NCBI RefSeq assembly: GCF_000400465.1
Contig: NW_008806282.1
Span: 124,001 to 188,000 of the forward strand
Length of the DNA stretch: 64,000 bases
Direction: 5' to 3'
From: Wallemia ichthyophaga EXF-994
Taxonomy: Eukaryota > Basidiomycota > Wallemiomycetes > Wallemiales > Wallemiaceae
A model generated the notes under the pieces. It was not told where the DNA came from and did not search any database. It worked only from the letters and a program-made list of their open reading frames with translations. The translations under genes and the position numbers were made by a program. This document shows, piece after piece, positions 55,610 to 64,000 of the stretch. Position 1 is the stretch's first letter. Each line of letters starts with the position of its first letter.

Positions 55610-57652
55610 TCACTTTTCACCATGCGTCGGCTCTATTTTGTCAGCAGCCTTCTCAAGCACGGCCTGCGCGAAAGGCTGTGTTGGACCAGAATGTATTGGG
55701 GACGAGTCACTGTCCACGCGAGGACTCAATACGCCGTCTCTGATAACCAATGGTGGCGGGTCTGTTGGTTTAGGCTCCCAGAATTTGAACGAGCGCGAGT
55801 GAACGCCGTAAGCAGTAGGAACCATCTCGATAAGTTCACCGCGAGGTCTGCGAAAAGGCGTTATTAGGCGATGGTTGACAGATCAGCTTTATGCACCACC
55901 TACATTTCAACGTTTGGAATCTCAGAAGGTGGTAATCCTGTTAGATATGCGATGAGACAACGAATAACAGATCTGCACCTCAAATTAGTTGCGTTCATTC
56001 TCCTCAATATACCGCACTCACGCATGACAAATAATCAACAGATCATCTTGCTCTCTCTCCAATTCGAATATAACAGGCTCGAGTCTGACGCACAAATCGT
56101 GGTATGATTCTCCCCTTGGCGTTCTAAACGAGTAAGGTGCTTTGAGAGACGAATGCCAGTCGTTAGGGAACTGCTCCCTAAACTCCTCTGGACCAACACC
56201 ATCCAAGACACCGGGGTTAATTTCCGACATTTGCGCCCTTTCATGCACTCTATAACCCAATCTCACGAATGGCCATGCGGAGTGATATGAGCGACGGCGA
56301 GTAGATGTCCAGACCTGTATAATGTGATGTAATGCAATGTGAGGTGAGCTTGGTTGAGCAGCTATACGAATCCACCCACCGAGAACTTTCTGTCATTCTT
56401 AGGCGCTCTTGACTCGCCCCTCTCCTTGCGCTTCTGGCGCTGTTTGTCCAGGATGAAATCGGCCAGCTGGCTGGTGCTGTGTTAGGCAAATGCAAGACAA
56501 AGAAAACTAAGCAGCAAACGTACTCGGCATAATCCCAACCAGCTGCAGCTAAATCTGAATCAGCCTTGTACGAGTGCTCGACAATAGACTGCCCATTTCT
56601 TGCAAAGTAAATCGTGCGTGGTTTATTGTGAATGTTCATCAGATAAAAAACAATACGTGACTGTATGTACACCTTAGCGATGTTTTAGCGACAGTAGCCC
56701 AACTCACCTGCAGATATCCTTCAATTTTGTTGACGATAATTCTTTGGCCGGAATTCCATATCTTTACGTAAGGGAATGACTCCTGGACTGTCTCATACTG
56801 GTCCTCGTGTTCGCGAATCCTCTTCCAGTAATCTTGAACTGCTTTTTCTGAGTCCCATTTGTCGTACTTCATAGGGCTGTCAGATGGGGCTATTAAGCAC
56901 CGCTCAACTTACGTCTGGTGAACTGATCTTGACCTGTGAGACATATTAGCACGGCTGCTTGGAAAAACACAACTCAAACGCACATTGCGGATGTTAGCTT
57001 CTACAGTCTCGGCTTGATCGCAGAGGCATTCTGGGCGTTTATTTTGTGAGATGTGTTGTTGATGTCACAGAGTATCACCTACCGAGGAAGATGACATGTA
57101 CACCAAGACCCTCAGAGCCGAAACGCTTAAGAATTTGTTCTCTACCAGCGGCGCCAGAGTTGTTTGCATCATAAATGGCCACCTGACCGCCGTTATTTAC
57201 GAAAAAGTCCTGGATGTTGCCCTGGAGCTCATCGACGACCCTGTCACGGAGCTTCTCAGTCTCTTGTGATTTACCAGTGGGGAGAAAGTAGTCAGGTGGG
57301 AGATCCTTAGCGCGTCCGACAGTCTGGCGTCTGTGGTCGCCGAGGGAGAAAGTGCCAACTTTGACACCAAGCCAGCGAATGTAACGCTCAATAGATCTTG
57401 ATACGTGGGTTTTACCTCTGTAGGGAAATCGTGTGAGATATTACTTCGTAACTAGGCTCACACCCACCTTGCTGGCAGACCTGAGTGGATTCGATTAGAT
57501 TAAGTCATCGATGGAGATATTTAAACGCACCGACAGCGACAATGAGCAGATTTCCTTGGTGCCACAGTTTTCCTGAGCTTGTGGTGTATAACGGGGCTGT
57601 AGAAGCATAAGGCTACGTGTACACTCGCTGCTACTGGCGTCTCACCAGCCAT
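55610..57652 (-). CDS. PFK26-type 6-phosphofructo-2-kinase with inactive phosphatase site
   Basis: Makes fructose-2,6-bisphosphate, the activator of glycolytic phosphofructokinase. Twelve exons from the start: 57646-57652 (7 bp), 57531-57596, 57468-57480 (13 bp), 57083-57417, 56984-57030, 56913-56933 (21 bp), 56708-56866, 56524-56660, 56380-56476, 56022-56314, 55904-55972 and 55610-55847; all join in phase to 493 aa. The kinase P-loop VGLPARGKTH spans three exons. YFLPTGKSQETEKLR, DANNSG and SPDYDKWDSEKAVQDYWKRI follow. In the histidine-phosphatase half the catalytic R-H-G-E reads RNGQ (Asn238), while GESYHDL and the second His (LIICHAS) remain. This resembles yeast Pfk26, which also lacks the phospho-acceptor His, so kinase-only activity is likely. 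Confidence 0.9.
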
Positions 57653-57680
57653 GATTGTATAGGAGGAAGAACTAAATGAA

Positions 57681-58696
57681 TTAATTGCGCTTTGATTGTA
57701 CATATGATTCAGTGTAGTGCAGTACCTTGTCTGCCATTTGATCTGCTGTCGTGTTCTTTCCAAACGCCTCCACAAACTCGCCATTTGGATCCATCAAGTA
57801 CATGAAAATGGAGTGATCAACGAGCTGTGATGGTTTGTTAGGCTGGAGATAGAGTAGAGCCATTTAAACACCCACGTAGTCGTCTTTTGGTGATATATTT
57901 GGCGGTGTAGAGAAGTATACCCTGTATACCTTGCAAGCGGCCTTTACATTCTCCCAAGGACCCGTAAGACCGAGCATACGAGGATGGAAGCCTGTAGTGC
58001 GCTTAGTGTGCATGTTTCTAATTGACGCGTGTCCCACCTTCCAAGTATTTCCGTGTTTGTGCAGTTGTGTCTCTCGCAGGATCGCATGAAATGAAAACAG
58101 GCTGAACAATCTGACCGAGTTTAGCATCTTGGAAGTGCATGAGATTCGCCTGTATTCAAGCACATCGTTCTACCCACCGACTTTGTCAACTACAGCGCCC
58201 ATTTTGTCCAACTCATCGGGGCAAATATCCGGGCAATTGGTGAATCCAAAGTAGACGAGACTAAATCTGCCAAGAAGATCCTCGTGTGTCACGCTGTTTT
58301 CAGTCTTTGCGTCTATCAGATTGAATGGGCCACCGATCTTTGGCTTTCCGAGTTTCTCAGACTCGCTGGTTTTGCGCTCTAAAGAAGCGTCAGCGGCGAG
58401 AGCAGATAGCAGTAAACAACCAACTTTTGCTCTCCTCGACTTGTGCCTTTGCTTTGTTGAAATACCAGTAGAGACCAGCGCCGGTGCCGACGAAGAGGGA
58501 AGCAGAGATCCAATTAAATGGCTGTGTAGAGTACCAATGAGAATATGAAAGCATGGAAAACACCACGCACGCCGACATACGCCTTATCTCTCTGCTGAGA
58601 TTTAGACTGTATCCATCTCCTCGAAGCAGCTCGATTGAGATTGCCAGTTACATTTATACGCCCAGCACGCTTAAGTAAATTATTATATTTTAACAT
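57681..58696 (-). CDS. SCO1: SCO1 copper chaperone for cytochrome c oxidase
   Basis: A mitochondrial inner-membrane protein that delivers copper to Cox2 CuA. Exons from the start are 58571-58696, 58425-58521, 58178-58378, 58038-58127, 57876-57991 and 57681-57824, giving 257 aa. A basic presequence (LKRAGRINV, NRAASRRW) and one membrane segment (WISASLFVGTGAGLYWYF) precede the thioredoxin-like domain. The copper ligands are CPDIC (CxxxC) and the His in LVDHSIFMYLMDP. PVFISCDPARD and LGLTGPWENVKAACKVYRVYFSTPPN are typical. For the third intron the 50-bp choice (58128-58177) restores the family spacing between the CPDIC helix and the next strand. The stop is 28 bp before the ATG of the PFK2 gene on the same strand. 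Confidence 0.92.
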
Positions 58697-58749
58697 ATAT
58701 CCTTCTTGGTCTCCTACTACAACGAGTATTTTCACGTTAAGTATTCCAG

Positions 58750-61700
58750 ATGACCGCGAGTGGTGGCCACCCAACCAAAATCAAATTATCAACGAGATCG
58801 CTGCGATCTCAGCAGCCCCAAGAGATGGAGCTTACAGATACAGCCACCGATACCCACGATCATCTCCCGGCAGCCACTGATCCCGATCTCGACGAGCCAC
58901 ACACGTATCACCAAGATGCTTATCAAGAAGATGACCAAATCCAGCAGCAGGCGCAGGCACAGCTCGAGCCACAGAATGTCTCTGGATCTGAATTTGGTGA
59001 TGAGGATATTCCTGAGCCAGAGCAGTCTGATTACGACGACGATCTCACTCCTCCTCCAAAGCGCGCTGGTAGAACTTCCACTCGACGTGCACCGCCTAAG
59101 AAACGCGCTGTCGAGGAAGAATACCAAGACGACGGCAGTGAATATGAAAGTGATGAATACAATGGTGTGTTTCCCCTTTCACCATTTTCCATTTCTCACT
59201 TTATTCAGCTAGAAGAAGCCGTCCAACACGCGGTCGCCCCTCCACCCGTAGCCGAGTCCACCATTTCGTTCAATTCGACGGCGGCGATGGTGACGACGAG
59301 GAGTTTTCTCTGCGTGGCAATCGTCGTCGTTTGCGAAATGCTGGCGACGATCCACCTGAGCCTGTCACTCGCTCAAGCAGACAGTCACGATCTGTGGTGC
59401 CCTATTTCCCTCCAAAAGAAGTCATACAGGAGCGCCACGAAAAGCTTGCCAATGAGCGTGCCGATAGAGCTGAAAGAAGGAGGACTATCATGTATACGGA
59501 TGACGAAGACGACGACTCCCCAGAACGTCGCAACTACTCTCTTAGAACAAGACGTGAGCGTCCCAATTACGTTCTTCCTCCTCCTGTCCTTGATGTCAGA
59601 GAGCGTCCTGAAAAGATTGGCCGCTTGCCTTCCTTCACTGCTCTTCAACACCCCAGTATCGACTTGGTGCCTTGGAACCGTCGTGGTGGTCTTGATGACT
59701 CCGACACCGTGAGTATTTCTTACCTATTACACTCAATACTCACCTCCCATAAGGACGATGACCTTTCGCCCAGAAAACGCCCTCAACCTGCACCTGCAAA
59801 TCTGGCCGGTGGCGGTGGTGGGCTACTAGCGCCAGGAGAAGGCATGGGAATGGACAATTTAGGCACAGGTGGTCCTAGCAACCTGGGTAAGATCGGTGAT
59901 GCAGCATTCGCCGATACAGATCCACTCGGTGTGAATACAAAGATCTCATTCGAGTCTATTGGTGGTCTAGATGAGCGTGAGTAGCAGGTGTACTTTCTAA
60001 TAAGCATCTCTGACACCCTCAAGATATCCGACAACTCAAGGAAATGGTTTCTCTCCCACTCCTATATCCCGAAGTTTTTCAACGTTTCAGCATCACTCCT
60101 CCACGAGGTGTCCTCTTCCACGGTCCACCCGGCACTGGTAAAACGCTGATAGCTCGCGCTCTTGCAGCAAGCTGCTCGAGCGAGAATCAAAAAATATCTT
60201 TCTTCATGCGCAAAGGTGCAGACTGTCTGAGCAAATGGATTGGAGAAGCTGAACGTCAACTGCGACTATTATTCGATGAGGCCAAGGCATGTCAACCGTC
60301 TATCATCTTTTTTGATGAAATAGATGGTCTTGCGCCGGTGCGTTCTTCGAAACAAGAGCAGATCCATGCATCTATCGTGTCAACCCTCCTCGCTTTGATG
60401 GACGGCATGGATGGACGTGGGCAGGTTATTGTTATCGGCGCTACCAATCGCCCTGATGCTGTTGATCCTGCTCTTCGCCGTCCGGGCAGATTCGATCGAG
60501 AGTTCTACTTCCCTCTGCCAAATGAGAAGGCGCGGAGTAAAATAATAGAAATCAACACCAAAGATTGGAATCCTCCTCTCGAGCCTCAATTTCTAGATAA
60601 GCTTGCAAATCTCACTAAGGGCTACGGGGGTGCTGATATTCGCGCTCTCTGTACTGAGGCTGCACTAAACGCTGTTCAGCGTAGGTATCCGCAAATCTAC
60701 AAGACGAACGACAGACTGCTTCTCGACCCGAAAAGCATAAACGTACAAGCCAAAGACTTCATGAGGTCTATCAATAGTAGGTGTGATGAAATGAATAGCG
60801 TGGTTTACTAACACGATTTTAGAGCTAACACCGTCGTCTGCGCGCTCAAGTGCCACGTCGGCAGCACCCCTCCCCCACCATCTTACACCCTTGCTTGGTG
60901 GTGCACTAGATGAATCGAAGAAGGTAGTCGACAAAGTGATTCCACGCACTGAAGAGAAGAGCGTAATCGAAGAAGCCGAATATGAAGATGACGTTGGTGA
61001 AGATGGTGGCTTCTCACTTGAGGTGATGCGCCAAAACATGAACTCGATGCGCACATTCCGTCCAAGGATGATGGTTTATGGAGAAGAAGGTATGGGACAG
61101 GCCTTCATAGGTCCTGCACTTCTGCATTATTTGGAAGGGTACAACGTACAATCGCTAGATCTGGCTACACTGCTCAGCGATTCGACGCGCACTGTCGAAG
61201 CCGCATGTGTACAGCTAATACTCGAAGCGAAACGTACAAAACCATCCATTATATACATACCAGCGTTACATGAATGGTGCAATGTTATTTCAGAAGCGGC
61301 AAGAGCAACTGTAACAGCACTCCTCAATACTATATCCCCATCAGATCCTATACTTGTTCTCGCAATGCTAAACAATAGTCCTGATGAGCTGCCACGAGAT
61401 GTAAAAAGATGGTTCGGTTTTGGCAGAGACTCTAAAGTCGCTTTGAATGGTTTCTCAGAGGAGCAAATTACAGAGTATCTGATGGAATTGATCAATATGA
61501 TCAAACTTAAACCATCTCAATTTCCAGATACGGGAAGGCGTAAAAAACGTAAATTGGAAATACTTCCAGTAGCGCCCCCGATGAAACCACGCGAGCCTAC
61601 TGACAGAGAGCTGAATGCGCTGCTCGAAAATGATGCTAGAATTCGTGAGCATCTTAAATGGAGATTAGGTGCTGTGCTCGAGCAGCTCAAGAAGAAGTTT

Positions 61701-63357
61701 AGGAGATTTATGAAATCTTTCGCTGACGAAATTGCTATGGTTCTTCCATTACCCGTCAACACTCACAACAACGGCTCAGTCAATGCGCTCGCTCGATCGG
61801 ATTTGATGGCGGATAATGATAATCAGCAGCCACAGACTCAGCATGACAGTGAGGCCAAGGAGCAGGACGAGGATGAGGAGGAGCACGCGAAGGAGCAGCC
61901 GAATGACCAAGACAAAGACACACAAGTACAGCCAATGACCAACGGTGTTGTTGATGGAGATGTGCTAGAGTATGACAAGGTATCTGATGAAGCGGGTGCC
62001 GACGAGGTTAAGAAAGATACTGATCATGTTCAAACCGGAGATCAGCAAATGGAGCAGACAGAAGAACCTGTTGAAGGAAGTCCCGAAAAAGAAGATGAAG
62101 AGAATGATGACGCCATAGATGAAGAGATGGCTGACTTTATCCAACCGCCACAAGCTGCTAACAAAGAGATTTCCAAAGACAGCGAAGATGACGAGCCGAT
62201 CATTGAGGATAAGAACGATGACGACTTTGAGCCAGATGAAGAGGAGGAAGAAGCCCCACAAGAACCCGATCTTCAACCAGTCCCACCAAAGCCTGAGGCA
62301 AATCTACAGGAAAACATGGAAAAATCATTAGATGAAGAATTAATGGAATTATCGACAATTCAGCCTGGAGAGGATCACAGGACGCGTCTGATGATTTACG
62401 ATATTGATCTTGAAAAGATTCATTTCAATGTATACAAAGACAACTATGTGAATCCAGCGCAATTCGTCGATGATGTCGCTAAGATTGTCCATAATGCTGA
62501 ACTTGATCCTAGTGATCAGGACAGGTTGTGGAAAGCACAGCAACTCCTCACGCATGCAAGAGTATTGGTTGATCAGGCTTTCGATGGCCCATTTAGAATA
62601 GAGTGTCAGCGTATGGCCGACAGAGAAACTAAGAGGATTGCAGAATACAAAGAGAAGAGGAAGAGAGAAAAGGAGGCATCTAAGAATGTGTCGGAAGAAA
62701 ATGAGGCGGGTGCAGCTGACGGGGAACAACAAGAGCAACCAGAACAGCAACCAGAACAGCAACCAGAACAGCAAACACGATCAGAGGAGCAAGACCAGTA
62801 TCAGCCGCAGCAAGACGGAATTGCAGCTGCAGCTCCTGAACAAAATGACCAGGCTGAACAATCCGAACAATCCGAAAATGGCACATCTCTCAAACGTCCC
62901 CGTGAAGGTGAAGGTGATGGTGATGGTGAGAACGGAGGAGATGGACCTGAGACTAAGAAGGCCAAAGGAGATGTAGAGATGACTGAGAGTGTGGGTGTGT
63001 TGATAACAGAGCTAATTTAAGCTAAAAGGAATATTACAGAGTCAACCAATTGATACTAGTCAAAAAGAAGAAGAGCTTCAAGAAGCTCCAAAGGAAGCCT
63101 CACAAGCTCCAAAGTCTCCAACGCCCGAATCGGAACCTGAACCTGAACCTGAATTCTTAGTCGACGAGAGTCAATTGACTCAGTTACTCAATGAGGCTGT
63201 GGCGTTGGTGAAAGATTTCAACGCTGACGAGCTCGAGCAGACGAGAGCTAACATTTCTAGCGTGATATGGCAACATCGCGAAGAATGGAACCGACAAAGC
63301 ACGATTGAAGCTGTGAGATCTGCTTTGCACAGCTGCAAATATGATGTAGACATGTAA
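58750..63357 (+). CDS. Abo1/Yta7 (ATAD2-type) AAA ATPase with degenerate bromodomain
   Basis: A chromatin ATPase that loads or evicts histone H3-H4. Exons 58750-59164, 59209-59708, 59754-59976, 60024-60776, 60823-62990 and 63040-63357 give 1458 aa. The N-terminus is acidic and Arg-rich (EYESDEYN, RRNYSLRTRRERPNY). AAA1 has FHGPPGTGKT (Walker A), IIFFDEIDG (Walker B), GATNRPDAVDPALRRPGRF and KGYGGADIRAL. AAA2 has the usual inactive P-loop (YGEEGMGQ). A bromodomain-like helical block has YDIDLEKIHFNVYKDNYV and IVHNAELDPSDQDRLWKAQ. A GluGlnGlnPro repeat and a conserved C-terminal helix (ISSVIWQHREEWNR) finish the protein. A 31-bp alternative for the last intron is possible, but the 49-bp form fits better. 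Confidence 0.92.
62741..62778 (+). repeat. 12-bp tandem repeat encoding (Q-Q-P-E)n
   Basis: Tandem copies of a GAACAGCAACCA-type 12-bp unit in the tail of the Abo1/Yta7-like gene, translated as repeated E-Q-Q-P. It keeps frame, so it is length-variable coding repeat rather than a disruption. Confidence 0.6.
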
Positions 63358-63418
63358 TATAAGATGAAAAGAAAAGAGTTGATGCATTGATTTAATTTAA
63401 GTTGCTAAAGCACATGGA

Positions 63419-63911
63419 CTATCCTGGTATATTTCTTCTTGGCGGTAACGGAGGTGCACTGCGGCGCAAGTGATGAGTGTGATGAGTTCGAGGAGGCAGT
63501 GGAGGGGCGTAGGCGGGAGTTCGCACTGCTGGCTCATAAGCAGGAGTACGAATTGGTGGACTATAAAGTGGTGGGGGATTTGCTTCGTTTCGCTTCCTCA
63601 CCAGGTCTCTGAGTAGATCCTCACCAGCCTGTCTTCTCAATTTGTCCCTATTCAGTCGCTCTTCTAGTGACAAACAGTCGCGAGCATCCTTCTCCCAGCT
63701 TTCGCGCAGCGCTATATTGAACGCCAGCTCGGGATCAGCGCTAGGAGGGTGATCTGCGCCTTCATTAGATTCAGGCTGTTGGATTTGCCGCCTATTTCTA
63801 GCTGTAGATTATCGTGAGGTTTATAAAATACTACCAGCAATTATACTCACGTTTACGCTGCTTTTGTGCTACCAACATTTGCCGATTAGGATCTGGCATC
63901 CTGATCGTCAT
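63419..63911 (-). CDS. Small protein with UIM-like helix and PxxPR motifs
   Basis: Exons 63851-63911 and 63419-63801 give 147 aa. A basic N-terminus (QKQRKPRNRRQIQQ) is followed by an acidic-hydrophobic helix DPELAFNIALRESWEKDA, matching the ubiquitin-interacting motif pattern (A-x-x-x-S with flanking acids). Next comes a charged helix (LEERLNRDKLRRQAGEDLLRDLVRKR). The last 55 residues are Pro-rich with repeats of R-T-P-A-Y and two PPLPPR sequences, class II SH3 ligands. The last third also has a short His/Thr patch. I do not recognise a named family. The pattern suggests an adaptor linking ubiquitin and SH3 proteins. The first ATG is used; a second lies 12 bases downstream. Confidence 0.6.
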
Positions 63912-64000
63912 TTCACAAACTTGATAAGCCGGATTAATGCAATATTTCTATAGTAGTACACGTCTATTTGATCACATTAGATCACTTTTAGAAGTAAGGC

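Noticed and set aside
58147-58181. 32-bp intron (GTCGGT donor) in SCO1
   Set aside because: It keeps frame but adds residues not present in the family spacing; the 50-bp alternative matches yeast Sco1 length between the CPDIC helix and the next strand.
62991-63021. 31-bp last intron in the Abo1/Yta7-like gene
   Set aside because: Both this and the 49-bp form keep frame, but 49 bp with a TTACAG acceptor agrees with all other introns here.

Overview
This is a 64 kb piece of a compact fungal nuclear genome, most likely a basidiomycete. The signs are about 31 densely packed protein genes and introns of about 42-60 bp with GTNNGT donors. There is also a Ste12 that joins an STE domain to two C2H2 fingers, the basidiomycete arrangement, and a beta-flanking-like protein. 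The very small genome style suggests Wallemiomycetes (Wallemia-like), but that is inference. I saw no transposon, rRNA, tRNA or CRISPR array.

Layout (strand). 0-8.8 kb: partial DUF2235 hydrolase (+), a 1.3 kb gene-free gap, an AAAP amino-acid transporter (+), then a divergent pair with GATA sites: a Dal5-type MFS permease (-) and a 5-oxoprolinase HyuA half (+). 9-19.5 kb: STE12 (-) head-to-head with EXO70 (+), a GEN1/Yen1 resolvase (+) convergent with PSO2/SNM1 (-), a PlsC acyltransferase (+) and a beta-flanking-like protein (-). 19.7-25.8 kb: a putative mitochondrial Mmc1-like protein, RRP15, dihydroxyacetone kinase, and a divergent histone H3/H4 pair. 26-32.7 kb: a multi-pass membrane protein of unknown function, an orphan 253-aa protein, glucosidase II alpha (GH31), a possible tiny membrane protein and a Sld7-like protein. 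32.7-44.3 kb: pyruvate decarboxylase, BEM2 (RasGEF-PH-RhoGAP, 2229 aa) and N-acetylglutamate synthase. 44.3-54.2 kb: RAD5, KRI1, an alpha/beta hydrolase and a DCAF11/LEC14B WD40 protein. 54.3-64 kb: a wax-synthase-like MBOAT, a 12-exon PFK26-type 6-phosphofructo-2-kinase, SCO1, an Abo1/Yta7 AAA-bromodomain ATPase and a small UIM/proline-rich protein.

The gene set is mainly housekeeping: glycolysis and fermentation (PFK2, PDC, DAK), nitrogen and arginine (MFS, oxoprolinase, NAGS, amino-acid permease), DNA-damage repair (GEN1, PSO2, RAD5), chromatin (H3, H4, Abo1/Yta7), ribosome biogenesis (RRP15, KRI1) and polarity/exocytosis (BEM2, EXO70, STE12). Exon joins were built by hand from splice sites, reading phase and family conservation. 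No new mobile or defence system is visible. The most unusual observations are an H3 tail with two extra residues between K27 and the K36 equivalent, a PFK2 gene with 7-, 13- and 21-bp exons and a dead phosphatase site, a 5-oxoprolinase that stops at the HyuA/HyuB boundary, and several head-to-head promoters of 30-60 bp.
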